Source: Candidatus Parcubacteria bacterium (GTDB lineage: Bacteria > Patescibacteriota > Minisyncoccia > JACPXH01). Taken from it: a stretch of DNA of 32,659 bases. The DNA lies in NCBI GenBank assembly GCA_016196625.1, contig JACPXH010000006.1, forward strand, positions 1-32,659, written 5' to 3'. A program made the position numbers and the translations under genes. The notes under the pieces were generated by a model. The model worked only from the letters and a program-made list of their open reading frames with translations. It made no database searches and was not told the DNA's origin. Shown here in pieces: positions 17,798 to 26,300 of the stretch (its first letter is position 1; each line of letters begins with the position of its first letter).

Positions 17798-20347
17798 ATG
17801 ACCGAAACCGCAACAATTCCGCAGAACGCAACAAACATCGTCCTTCACGTCAAGGGCATGCATTGCGCTGCCTGTTCCACCCTCATCAATAAAGTGTTGG
17901 GGCGGCAGCGAGGGGTCACGGCGGTCAACGCCAACTTCGGCTCCGAGAAAGTAAGCATCACGTACGACTCCATGCAAACGACTCTGCGCGAGCTTGAAGC
18001 GGTCCTCGCTAAAGTGGGGTATGATTTGGTGCTGCCTGAAGAGGAGGCCACTTCGGTTGAAGCCAGAGAAGCGCAGGAAGCGCGTGAACTGGATAAAGCT
18101 CGCCGGCGCGTGATCGCGAGCTTTATCTTGGCCGCGCCCATCATTCTTTATTACATGGGCGTGCACATGTTTAACCTCAAGCATGTGCACGAACTGTTTG
18201 ATGTTCTCAATTTGAGCCGGCCCATGCTCGAGGGGGCGGGATTCAACGGCTACGGATCTTACGTTACGAATTACCTCTTTTGGCTGGTGGCCCAACCCCT
18301 TAAGTTCCTGATGGGGTTTTTTGTGAACGTCACCGATCCGCCGTTCCGTATTGATCTCAACTATGTGTACTGGGTTCTCTCCACACCCATTCAATTCGTT
18401 GTCGGCTGGCAGTTCTATCGAAATTCCTACACCGCCCTGCGGGTGGGCAGCGCCAACATGGACGTGTTGGTGGCCTTGGGCACCTCGGCCGCGTACTTCT
18501 ACAGCCTCTTGGGGTTTCTCTTCTTTAATATCAGCCACCCCTTCTGGGAGAGTTCGGCCGCGCTGCTCTCGTTTATCGTGCTGGGGCGCTACTTTGAGCT
18601 GCTTTCGCGCGGCCGAGCTTCGGCCGCCATCAAAGAACTGTTGAAATTGGAAGCCAAAGAGGCGCATGTGATTATCAGTGGCGAGGAAGTAACCGTGCCC
18701 ATTGATAAACTTAAAGTTGGTGATCTCATCCGGGTGCGGCCGGGCGAGAAAATTCCTGTCGATGGCGTGATTGTGGAAGGCAAAACGCACCTTGATGAAA
18801 AAGTGATTACCGGAGAATCCATGCCAGTCGGGAAAGGGGTGGGGGATGAAGTGATCGGGGCCACGGTCAACCAAGAGGGTTTGATTACTTTCAAAGCCAC
18901 CAAAGTCGGCAAAGAAACGTTGCTCAATCAAATCATCAAGATGGTTGAAGAAGCCCAAGCCTCTAAGGCTCCGATTCAAAACTTGGTGGACAAAATTAGC
19001 GAGTATTTCGTGCCGGCCGTAGTGGTGATTTCAGTGCTCGCTTTTATCGGTTGGTACTTTGTGGCCGGGGCTCCCTTCCGGGCGGGGCTCCTCATTTCGA
19101 TTGCGGTCTTAGTTATTTCGTGTCCGTGTGCGATGGGTTTGGCCACGCCCACCGCGCTCATCGTGGGGGTGGGACGAGCGGCCAAATTCGGAATTTTGAT
19201 TAAAGGCGGCGAAGCCTTGGAGAAGGCCTATCGGCTTACGCACATTGCTTTTGACAAAACCGGAACCCTTACGGTCGGCAAGCCCGCGGTAACCGACATC
19301 GTTACGATCTCCGGCACGGCTGATGAGTCGCTGCGTTTGGCTGGCACACTTGAGATCGGCTCCGAGCACCCTTTGGCGTGGGCCATGGTGGAAGCAGCCA
19401 AGCAAAAGTTCCCGGGCCTTTCTGCGCCCACCGACTTTCAGGCAATTTCCGGCAAGGGGATTAAGGGTACTGTTGAGGGCCGTGAAGTGTTGGTGGGCAA
19501 TACCATGTTGCTTTCTGATCGGGGCATTGACGCCGGGCCCTACCAGCGCGATCTCGAGCGGCTTCAGAACGAAGCGAAGACGGTGGTATTTTTAGTGGTG
19601 GATGGTAAGCCCGCCGCCCTCATTGCCATGGCCGATGCGTTAAAGCCCCAGGCGAAAGAAGCCATCTTGGCACTCCAAAAGATGGGTATTGCCATCACCA
19701 TGATTACCGGCGACAACGAAAAGACTGCGCATGCCATTGCGCGTACCGTGGGCATTGACCAGGTGCTCGCCCAAGTGCTGCCCCAAGACAAAGCGACTGT
19801 GGTTAAAAACCTCCAAGGCGAGGGCAAGGTGGTGGGGATGGTGGGGGACGGCATCAACGATTCGCCGGCCTTAGCACAAGCAGACATGGGTATTGCGATT
19901 GGTTCCGGCACGGATGTGGCCATTGAAACGGGCGATATCGTGCTCATCAAAGACGATCTGCGCGACGTGGTAACGGCGATCCAGCTTTCTGGCCGCACCA
20001 TTCGGAAGGTCTGGCAGAACCTGTTCTGGGCGTTTATTTATAATGTCGTTGCCATTCCCATTGCGGCCGGGCTGCATCTGGTATTTACCCAATCTGGCGG
20101 CCTGCCGGCTGCGTGGATTTTGGGCCTCAAGGATGCGGGCGGGTTTGGCAGCGTGCTTTTTAGCCTCTCCCAGTCCACCCTGCGTCCCGAGATTGCTGGG
20201 TTCGCCATGGCCTTCAGTTCGGTGTCGGTCGTGGCCAATTCGCTTTTGCTCCGGCGGTACGTGCCTCCGATGGAGCGGGTCAAGTCTCCGTCCCGGCAGA
20301 ACACCGGCATTGGCCAAACTGCCAAACTTAAACCCCAGGGCGCATAA
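17798..20347 (+). CDS. copA: Cu(+)-translocating P-type ATPase with N-terminal HMA domain
   Basis: [75 protein letters not shown]. Confidence 0.97.
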   Translation: MTETATIPQNATNIVLHVKGMHCAACSTLINKVLGRQRGVTAVNANFGSEKVSITYDSMQTTLRELEAVLAKVGYDLVLPEEEATSVEAREAQEARELDKARRRVIASFILAAPIILYYMGVHMFNLKHVHELFDVLNLSRPMLEGAGFNGYGSYVTNYLFWLVAQPLKFLMGFFVNVTDPPFRIDLNYVYWVLSTPIQFVVGWQFYRNSYTALRVGSANMDVLVALGTSAAYFYSLLGFLFFNISHPFWESSAALLSFIVLGRYFELLSRGRASAAIKELLKLEAKEAHVIISGEEVTVPIDKLKVGDLIRVRPGEKIPVDGVIVEGKTHLDEKVITGESMPVGKGVGDEVIGATVNQEGLITFKATKVGKETLLNQIIKMVEEAQASKAPIQNLVDKISEYFVPAVVVISVLAFIGWYFVAGAPFRAGLLISIAVLVISCPCAMGLATPTALIVGVGRAAKFGILIKGGEALEKAYRLTHIAFDKTGTLTVGKPAVTDIVTISGTADESLRLAGTLEIGSEHPLAWAMVEAAKQKFPGLSAPTDFQAISGKGIKGTVEGREVLVGNTMLLSDRGIDAGPYQRDLERLQNEAKTVVFLVVDGKPAALIAMADALKPQAKEAILALQKMGIAITMITGDNEKTAHAIARTVGIDQVLAQVLPQDKATVVKNLQGEGKVVGMVGDGINDSPALAQADMGIAIGSGTDVAIETGDIVLIKDDLRDVVTAIQLSGRTIRKVWQNLFWAFIYNVVAIPIAAGLHLVFTQSGGLPAAWILGLKDAGGFGSVLFSLSQSTLRPEIAGFAMAFSSVSVVANSLLLRRYVPPMERVKSPSRQNTGIGQTAKLKPQGA

Positions 20348-20364
20348 TTCCTTAATCACATCAG

Positions 20365-20580
20365 ATGTCTATGGATAAAACCACACTCAAACTGGAGGGA
20401 ATGCACTGCGGGGCGTGCGCCACCGCGATTCAGATGTATCTTTCGACGTCCGACGGGGTAAGCGGGGCCACGGTTGACTACGACAAGAAGGAAGCCGAAG
20501 TGGAGTTCGATCCGTCCAAGATTACGGTGGACGCGCTTATCGAAAAGGTCAAAGAGATCGGGTACGGGGCGCATCAGTAG
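20365..20580 (+). CDS. copZ: HMA-domain copper chaperone
   Basis: LKLEGMHCGACATAIQMYLSTSDGVSGATVDYDKKEAEVEFDPSKIT. Confidence 0.85.
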   Translation: MSMDKTTLKLEGMHCGACATAIQMYLSTSDGVSGATVDYDKKEAEVEFDPSKITVDALIEKVKEIGYGAHQ

Positions 20581-20588
20581 CAGCCATC

Positions 20589-20663
20589 GTCATTGCGAGC
20601 GAAACCCCGCTTAGCGGGGCGAAGCGAAGCAATCCCATGCGGAGCATCGTCCTTCGCAACGAC
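20589..20663. repeat. GTCATTGCGAG-type palindromic element, copy 2 (degenerate right end)
   Basis: GTCATTGCGAGCGAAACCCCGCTTAGCGGGGCGAAGCGAAGCAATCCC...GTCCTTCGCAACGAC. Confidence 0.65.
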
Positions 20664-20675
20664 GTACGGAAAATA

Positions 20676-20706
20676 CACCCGCCGCCCCCTGAAGGGGCGG
20701 CGGGTG
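20676..20706 (-). terminator. strong hairpin terminator
   Basis: CACCCGCCGCCCC CTGAA GGGGCGGCGGGTG; minus strand continues into TATTTTCC. Confidence 0.8.
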
Positions 20707-20732
20707 TTGGTAGTCCGCGCTCTTCGTTATCG

Positions 20733-21389
20733 TTATCGGAGCGACGGCACAAGCGGTACGTACTGCGAGAGGTTTTCGAGTTGTTTGGGTGTTAAGTTCT
20801 TTGCTTTGGCCATTGCGTCTTTCACCAGATCGTTTGAGAACTGGCGTTCTTCGCCAACGGAGAGCGACTTGGCGCCAATCTTTTTCATAACGTAGTCCTC
20901 AATGTAGATTTTGTGCTCGGCTTTGAGGTCAAAATCAGCACTGTTTGATTCAAGGTACGATTTGAGCGCGCGGCGCGCCAGATGCGTTACCCCTTCGCCG
21001 CGGCTTGCGGCCACGGTAATAGATGTATCGGTCTTGGTGATTTTGCCCGGTTCGGCCAGAGAGAGCCCTTTGGTTTCCGTCTGGCCTTGGGCTTCGGTCG
21101 AAGCTGGCACGTTGAGGTCAACATTCTCAAAGCTTTCTTCCACGGTGGCCGGTCCGCGGGCCCGGAAGAGATCTCCCAGTTTGCCGAAGCGGTTACGATT
21201 GAGCGTCGCCAGTCCTCCGATGACCAGCACGGCGACGATGCCGATGACCGTGATAGTGCGCGCGTTGGCCTTGAGCCAGCTGGTGAGCCGCCCCGATCCG
21301 CTTCCCGTTTCCGTCTCGAAGTCTGGACCAAAGGTAAAGCGAGGTTCCGGGTCTTGATTGCGGTTTAAGTGTGTGCGGTCGTCCGCCAT
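20733..21389 (-). CDS. single-TM hypothetical protein, possibly LysM-like C-terminal region
   Basis: MADDRTHLNRN...TITVIGIVAVLVIGGLA...ASRGEGVTHLARRALKSYLE...LKAEHKIYIEDYVMKKIG. Confidence 0.65.
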   Translation of the reverse strand: MADDRTHLNRNQDPEPRFTFGPDFETETGSGSGRLTSWLKANARTITVIGIVAVLVIGGLATLNRNRFGKLGDLFRARGPATVEESFENVDLNVPASTEAQGQTETKGLSLAEPGKITKTDTSITVAASRGEGVTHLARRALKSYLESNSADFDLKAEHKIYIEDYVMKKIGAKSLSVGEERQFSNDLVKDAMAKAKNLTPKQLENLSQYVPLVPSLR

Positions 21390-21544
21390 ACGAGGTGTCT
21401 CCTTTCTTGAAGTAGGGGACACCCTCCGCCCTCCTGGGCAGAGAGTGCCCAAGAGTGCCGCTCGCCCAAGCGAGCCCCGTAGAATCGCGGAGCGATTTGC
21501 ACGGGGCGAGCAGCGTTAACTGCTATAAGGTGGGCGGAGTTTCG

Positions 21545-22288
21545 TCAGCGTAACTCCGGTTTCGGGTGCAGAGCCTTTTGGAGATCGTTGATCAAACGAT
21601 CAAGGTCTCCGGCTAGGATCCGTTCGAGATGGTGCCACGTTTTTTTCGCCCGATGGTCGGTGAGGCGATCCTGCGCCAGGTTGTAGGTGCGGATCTTCTC
21701 GGCGCGTTCGGCGGTGCCGATTTGGCGCCGGCGTTCATCGCCCACTCGGGCCACGGCCTCTCGCTGCTGGTTTTCAAAGAGCCGAGCGCGAAGAACTTCC
21801 ATGGCGATTTCTTTATTCTGAATTTGGGTACGGGACTCCTGGCTTGTTACGGTGAGCCCCGTGGCGAGATGGGTTATCCGGACGGCGGACTCGCGTCGGT
21901 TGACGTATTGCCCGCCGGGCCCGGAAGCCCGGTACACATCAATGCGTACATCCTGTGGCCGGATCTCCAGCTCCTGCGGTTTCGGCTTGGGCAGGACGGC
22001 GACGGTGGCGGTTGAGGTATGGGTGCGGCCTGATTTTTCAGTGGTGGGGATGCGTTGGATGCGGTGGACGCCGCTTTCATACCGCAGGGCTTCAGTTGTA
22101 CCGGGCCCCTTCACTATAGCGATTCCTTCCCGCAACCCCCCAAGTTCCGTGGGTGTCATCGAGCCAACCTCAAATTTCCAACCCTTGCGTTCGCTGTAGC
22201 GTCGGTACATTCGAAAGAGCTCGGCTGCAAATAGCGCTGCTTCTTCTCCGCCCGTGCCCGGGCGAATTTCCAAAATGACTTCAGTCAT
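21545..22288 (-). CDS. prfA: peptide chain release factor 1, lacking N-terminal domain 1
   Basis: [36 protein letters not shown] (PxT), [10 protein letters not shown] (GGQ), [19 protein letters not shown]. Confidence 0.88.
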   Translation of the reverse strand: MTEVILEIRPGTGGEEAALFAAELFRMYRRYSERKGWKFEVGSMTPTELGGLREGIAIVKGPGTTEALRYESGVHRIQRIPTTEKSGRTHTSTATVAVLPKPKPQELEIRPQDVRIDVYRASGPGGQYVNRRESAVRITHLATGLTVTSQESRTQIQNKEIAMEVLRARLFENQQREAVARVGDERRRQIGTAERAEKIRTYNLAQDRLTDHRAKKTWHHLERILAGDLDRLINDLQKALHPKPELR

Positions 22289-22532
22289 TGTCTGCAGCGG
22301 TCTTCTTGCGCTTGGCGTTCTTGAAAGTTTTGGCCTTTTCTACCATGCGCTGGTACCGATCCACGCGGCCGGCGGTGTCAATCAGTTTTGCCTTGCCGGT
22401 GTAAAAAGGGTGGCAGTGTGAGCAAATTTCAATTTCAAACTCCGGCTTTGTCGAGCCGGTCTTCCAGGTTTGCCCGCAGGCGCAGCGCACCGTTGCCTCT
22501 GGGTAGTAAGTGGGGTGGATGTCTTTTTTCAT
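22281..22532 (-). CDS. rpmE: 50S ribosomal protein L31
   Basis: [60 protein letters not shown]. Confidence 0.95.
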   Translation of the reverse strand: MKKDIHPTYYPEATVRCACGQTWKTGSTKPEFEIEICSHCHPFYTGKAKLIDTAGRVDRYQRMVEKAKTFKNAKRKKTAADND

Positions 22533-22629
22533 TTGGGAGCCTGCCAAGATTGATTCGCGCAGCTGGGAGTGTAGCATGCCTCCCCTACCCTTGCAAGGGA
22601 GCTTTTCTTTTGCTAGATTATGTTTCGCA

Positions 22630-23481
22630 ATGGAAGAACAAGCACCTCAAACCAATCCTGATATCGTTGGTGCTGCCGATGCCGTAATCGCAGGGGACGG
22701 GCCGGCAGAAACTGTTGTCCCCGAAATCGCCGGGAAACCGAGCGAGCTGGAAGCAATGCTGCGGGCCGGGGTTCACGTTGGCCACCGCCGGGCTCGGGGC
22801 AACCCCAAGATGAAGCCGTTCATCTTTACCACTCGCAACGAGTTCCAGTTCATCGATCTGGCCGAGACAGAACGGACTCTTTTAGTCGCCCAAGCGTTTC
22901 TCCGCGGGGTCGCGGCCAAAGGCGGGCAGGTGTTGTTTGTGGGGACGAAGCCTGCTGTCCGGCAGATAGTGCGGGAGGTTGCCGAACGGCTCAATATGCC
23001 CGCGGTCTGGACCAGATGGCTCGGGGGTACGCTCACGAACTTTAAGACGATTTCTAAGCGTCTGGCAGAACTGGCTGATTTGGAGCGGCAGAAAAACGCG
23101 GGTGAGTTTGTTAAATACACGAAAAAGGAAGCGCTCCTTTTGGAACGGCAGCTGGCCAAGCTCGAGCTCAAGTTCGGCGGCATCCGCCGGCTCACGAAGT
23201 TGCCGCAGGCAGTGTTGATTTTCGATTTGAGTGAAAATCCTACCGCTGCTCGCGAGGCCAAGCGTGTCGGCGTCCCGGTGGTGGCCGTGGCTGACACCGA
23301 CGTGGATCCGGGGCTCGTGGCGTATCCAGTTCCGGCCAACGATGACGCGGTCTCTTCAGTTCGCTACATTGCCGGATGCCTGGCCGAAGCCATTGCCGAG
23401 GGACAGCGTGAGTTCGAGGTCGCTGCCCGCGAGGAGCCTGCGCCCGTCCCCGTCGAGGCACCAGCAGTCAATCATGAGTAA
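22630..23481 (+). CDS. rpsB: 30S ribosomal protein S2
   Basis: [80 protein letters not shown]. Confidence 0.95.
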   Translation: MEEQAPQTNPDIVGAADAVIAGDGPAETVVPEIAGKPSELEAMLRAGVHVGHRRARGNPKMKPFIFTTRNEFQFIDLAETERTLLVAQAFLRGVAAKGGQVLFVGTKPAVRQIVREVAERLNMPAVWTRWLGGTLTNFKTISKRLAELADLERQKNAGEFVKYTKKEALLLERQLAKLELKFGGIRRLTKLPQAVLIFDLSENPTAAREAKRVGVPVVAVADTDVDPGLVAYPVPANDDAVSSVRYIAGCLAEAIAEGQREFEVAAREEPAPVPVEAPAVNHE

Positions 23482-23923
23482 CGCCGAGCAGATTCGGACG
23501 CTGCGGGCGCAAACCGGAGTTTCGGTGGGTGAAATTAAGGCTGCGCTTGACGAGGCGCGGGGGGACGTTGCCGCGGCCCTTGAAATTTTGCGTAGACGCG
23601 GTGCCGCAATTGCCGAAAAGAAAGCCGGCCGCGAGGTGCACGCCGGTATTGTGGAGACGTATGTACATGCTGGTGGCAGGATTGGCGCGATGGCGGAAGT
23701 GCTGTGCGAGACTGATTTCGTGGCGTTGAACGCGGACTTTCAGGCGCTTGCGCATGATATTGTCATGCAGATTGCCGCCGCGGATCCTAAGTCCGCAGCA
23801 GAGCTATTGGAAAGTCAGTTCATCAAAGACCCGAGTCAGACAGTCGAGGATCGCATTCAGGCGGCTACTCTGAAACTGGGCGAGAATATACGGCTCGGAA
23901 GGTTTGCGCGCTTTTCTCTCTAG
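23474..23923 (+). CDS. tsf: elongation factor Ts, short form
   Basis: IRTLRAQTGVSVGEIKAALDEARGDVAAALEILRRRGAAIAEKKAGREVHAG; MAEVLCETDFVALNADFQALAHDIVMQIA; ends after GENIRLGRF. Confidence 0.92.
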   Translation: MSNAEQIRTLRAQTGVSVGEIKAALDEARGDVAAALEILRRRGAAIAEKKAGREVHAGIVETYVHAGGRIGAMAEVLCETDFVALNADFQALAHDIVMQIAAADPKSAAELLESQFIKDPSQTVEDRIQAATLKLGENIRLGRFARFSL

Positions 23924-23935
23924 GTCTCTTGGGCC

Positions 23936-24529
23936 ATGTACGATTTTGTGCCGATCGCAGTAATTCTGCTCGCACTCGTTGGCATGATCGTCGTCATCGG
24001 GCGGAAAATCCCGGTGCTGGCGGAGCTTACCAACACGCCGCCTGCCCAGAGCGTTTGGCGCACCACGCTCCTGCGTCTCCGGCGGCTCGCGGGGAGACTG
24101 CCCTACCAGCGATACTGGGGGTTTGCGCTGCGCGTCTGGGAGAAGATTTTGCGGCGGATGAGAATCTTTGTGCTCAAAGCTGAGAACAAATCAGCGGCGT
24201 GGCTCGCGGGCGTTAAAGACCGATCCCGACAGGTAGCCCAAAGGTCCAAGTTTCTGCGGGGCGAGGGGATTCCTCTTAAGGTGGACGTGCCCGCGCCCGC
24301 GACGCCGGACGGCGAGCTGGGGCAGCTTTTGGCAGCCGTGCGGCGCAATCCGGAGGACGCACCGGCGTACTTGGCATTGAGCGATTTTTATCTTAAACGG
24401 GGTCAGCTGCAGGAAGCCAAGGTGGCGCTCGAAAAGTTGCTCGCGATTGACCCGGCGCACTCGATCGCGCGCCAGAAGCTTGAGCAGATCGCCGTAAGCG
24501 TGACCCAACCTCCCGAAGCGCCAGTATAG
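23936..24529 (+). CDS. membrane-anchored TPR-like hypothetical protein
   Basis: N-terminal TM; DAPAYLALSDFYLKRGQLQEAKVALEKLLAIDPAHSIARQKLEQI. Confidence 0.65.
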   Translation: MYDFVPIAVILLALVGMIVVIGRKIPVLAELTNTPPAQSVWRTTLLRLRRLAGRLPYQRYWGFALRVWEKILRRMRIFVLKAENKSAAWLAGVKDRSRQVAQRSKFLRGEGIPLKVDVPAPATPDGELGQLLAAVRRNPEDAPAYLALSDFYLKRGQLQEAKVALEKLLAIDPAHSIARQKLEQIAVSVTQPPEAPV

Positions 24530-24590
24530 CTCAGTGGCAGAGCAGCGGTTTTGTAAACCGTGTACGGGGGTTCGATTCCCTCTACTGGCT
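24520..24590 (+). tRNA. tRNA-Thr (anticodon TGT)
   Basis: GCCAGTA acceptor pairs with TACTGGC; loop TTTGTAA; T-arm GGGGGTTCGATTCCC. Confidence 0.93.
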
Positions 24591-24623
24591 CTGTTCAGTT
24601 CTTTCTATTATCATTTCTTCATT

Positions 24624-24906
24624 GGGCAGGTACCGAAGTGGTCAAACGGGGCAGACTGTGGTAAGCGCAGCTCGTCGGGGAAACTCGGCGATGAACATTC
24701 CGGGATAACGGTGGAGCCCTTCGGGGTAATACCGTGGGAACCCCGAGTATATTGGGGACCCGTAGAGACTAGATACCGGAGCACCCCCTCCTTCGACTCA
24801 ATGTCGGAGTCGGGTGAAGATATAGTCCACGCCCTTGGGAAACCTCGGGATCAGTGAAATCTGCTGGCTTTCGCCTTCGGGGGTTCGAATCCCTCCCTGC
24901 CCACCA
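24624..24906 (+). tRNA. tRNA-Tyr (anticodon GTA) split by group I intron; exons 24624..24659 and 24857..24906, CCA encoded
   Basis: Joined exons give GGGCAGG...CCTGCCC-A-CCA, anticodon arm GCAGA-CTGTAAA-TCTGC, long variable arm, T-arm GGGGGTTCGAATCCCTC (class II tRNA as expected for bacterial Tyr). Confidence 0.92.
24660..24856 (+). ncRNA. group I self-splicing intron, ~197 nt, no ORF
   Basis: 5' exon ends in U with IGS GCAG at 24667-24670 (P1, G.U); P2 CGTCGGG-GAAA-CTCGGCG; P5 ACGGT/ACCGT; R-like AGAGACTAGA (24764-24773) with S AAGATATAGTCC (24817-24828), P7 GACTA/TAGTC; P8 CACCC/GGGTG; terminal G at 24856. Confidence 0.93.
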
Positions 24907-24947
24907 ATCAGAAAACTACCGAGACGTGTCTCGGTAGTTTTCTGATT
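24906..24947 (+). terminator. 20-bp hairpin terminator after tRNA-Tyr
   Basis: AATCAGAAAACTACCGAGAC GT GTCTCGGTAGTTTTCTGATT, then TTG. Confidence 0.85.
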
Positions 24948-24959
24948 TTGTACGGTTGA

Positions 24960-25104
24960 GGAGGGATTCGAAAGGTATCCCCAAAACGCAAACTGCTTTG
25001 CGTTTTGGGGAACCCCGGCTCTGGGGGAGAAATCGAGCCTGTCCCGAGCGGCGTCGAGGGACGTGCGAGATTTTGGAGGAAGAGGAATCCCTCCCTGCCC
25101 ACCA
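24960..25104. repeat. element bounded by inverted tRNA T-arm fragment and a duplicate of the tRNA-Tyr 3' end
   Basis: GGAGGGATTCGAA (24960-24972) inverted copy; GAATCCCTCCCTGCCCACCA (25085-25104) direct 20-nt copy of 24887-24906; internal CCCCAAAACGCAAA-CTGC-TTTGCGTTTTGGGG palindrome (24979-25010). Confidence 0.85.
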
Positions 25105-25106
25105 AG

Positions 25107-25138
25107 ACAAACCGCCGCGGGATCCAGCGGCGGTTTGT
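25107..25138 (+). terminator. hairpin after the duplicated tRNA 3' end
   Basis: ACAAACCGCCGC...GCGGCGGTTTGT. Confidence 0.7.
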
Positions 25139-25311
25139 GCTCTGGATTAGTTTTCGTGTCGATCTTTTGTCGAGGAATGTGTATAACGTGTGGATTTTTT
25201 GAGTGTTGGATACTCGCTATGTTGGCGAAAACGGCTCAACCGAGGCGTTTTCGTTTTTCTCTGGAAGTCTAGAGTCAGAGTGGTTGACCGTGGGTGCAAG
25301 AGAACATAGAA

Positions 25312-25347
25312 TGGGTGAGAAGTGGGAGATTGTGGATGAAAGTGGGG
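25312..25347 (+). promoter_or_regulatory. MraZ operator boxes
   Basis: TGGGT-N6-TGGGA-N5-TGGAT-N5-TGGGG upstream of mraZ; matches the known TGGGN-N5 repeated MraZ box. Confidence 0.7.
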
Positions 25348-25362
25348 AAAAGTAAGAGAAAC

Positions 25363-25371
25363 TGTGGATAA
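25363..25371 (+). promoter_or_regulatory. perfect DnaA-box 9-mer
   Basis: TGTGGATAA (reverse complement TTATCCACA). Confidence 0.4.
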
Positions 25372-25400
25372 GTAGCTAGCGCGTACTCTGTCTGAAGTTC

Positions 25401-25542
25401 GGCACGCCTCAGCCCCTCTACGAACATTCGCTCGTCCAGCGACTCGCTCACTCTGTCCTCACCGAGTGCCGCGCGCTCAGCGCGATGAGCGCGCGGGCCA
25501 TGCCACTCGGCTGCGGATGTCGTCTCGGGGCTGTGGCGCGCC
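25401..25542. repeat. dispersed nested-palindrome element, copy B (inverted relative to copy A)
   Basis: Ends GGCACGCCTCAGCCCC / GGGGCTGTGGCGCGCC; core CCGCGCGCTCA/TGAGCGCGCGG; blocks identical to copy A. Confidence 0.85.
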
Positions 25543-25584
25543 TCATCTCCACAATTTCTGTAAGGGCAAACAAGCAGAACGAAA

Positions 25585-26019
25585 ATGCTCATCGGCGAAT
25601 ACCGACACTCGATTGATCCGAAAAAGCGCTTGGCGGTTCCGGCGAAGCTGCGCAAGGAACTGGGCGAGAAGGTGGTGCTGACCCGCGGGCTCGACAGTTG
25701 CCTTTTCCTGTTTCCGATGAAGGACTGGGAGGCGCTTGCGGCAAAACTCAACAGTCTGCCCATGGGGCAGGGGGGTACGCGGGGGTTTGTGCGTCTTATG
25801 CTCGCTGGCGCAGGAGAAATTGAGATAGACAAACTGGGTCGGGTGCTCGTGCCGGATTACTTGAAGCAGTACGCGAACCTCAAAAAGAACGTGGTCATCG
25901 TTGGACTTGTGAACCGGCTGGAAATTTGGGAAGAGGCTCGTTGGAACGAATACAAGAGCGACACCGAAAAGCAGACGGGAGACATTGCAGAAAAGTTGGG
26001 AGAATTAGGAGTTCTTTGA
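25585..26019 (+). CDS. mraZ: transcriptional regulator MraZ
   Basis: MLIGEYRHSIDPKKRLAVPAKLRKELGEKVVLTRGLDSCLFLFP...LDKLGRVLVPDYLKQYANL duplicated SpoVT/AbrB fold. Confidence 0.95.
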   Translation: MLIGEYRHSIDPKKRLAVPAKLRKELGEKVVLTRGLDSCLFLFPMKDWEALAAKLNSLPMGQGGTRGFVRLMLAGAGEIEIDKLGRVLVPDYLKQYANLKKNVVIVGLVNRLEIWEEARWNEYKSDTEKQTGDIAEKLGELGVL

Positions 26020-26148
26020 TTTTTATAGTGCGACATTCCTCGAGCACTGCCTCACCGGGACGTGTCGCTCGCCCCAGCGTGGCTCGCGCACTCTCGCTCG
26101 GCTGCGCTCTCCTCAAGGAATTCCCGGGGCGTTGCGCTCGGCCTCGCG

Positions 26149-26177
26149 TCCCTCGATGCGACTCGGGACAAGCTCGG
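26149..26177. repeat. TCCCTCGAYGCSRCTCGGGACARGCTCG repeat, second (inverted) copy at 25034..25061
   Basis: TCCCTCGATGCGACTCGGGACAAGCTCGG vs reverse complement of CGAGCCTGTCCCGAGCGGCGTCGAGGGA. Confidence 0.7.
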
Positions 26178-26300
26178 CCGGCAACGCCCGTTCGGAGCGA
26201 AGCAGTTCGCTCCTCACCCCGCGCAGCCTCCGCGACGCCCTGTTCGGCAGCGCTGCTCGGAAGTCGCACCTCTCCAATTATGACGGCAGGAAGTGGAAAC

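Noticed and set aside
17693-18979. 428-aa minus-strand ORF
   Set aside because: Antisense to copA; His/Gly-rich composition is a shadow of the real frame.
22591-22630. Leaderless rpsB promoter (TTGCAA-N17-TAGATT)
   Set aside because: Spacing is right but both hexamers match consensus poorly; not strong enough to call without TSS data.
24534-24857. 107-aa ORF MAEQRFCKPCTGVRFPLLALF...
   Set aside because: It overlaps tRNA-Thr, the tRNA-Tyr 5' exon and the group I intron; RNA features explain the sequence, so the ORF is spurious.
24956-25272. Overlapping ORFs on both strands around the tRNA-Tyr downstream repeat (e.g. MRRDSKGIPKTQTALRFGEPRLWG, MVGREGFLFLQNLARPSTPLGTG)
   Set aside because: Translations of palindromic/tRNA-derived repeat DNA; no coding signature.
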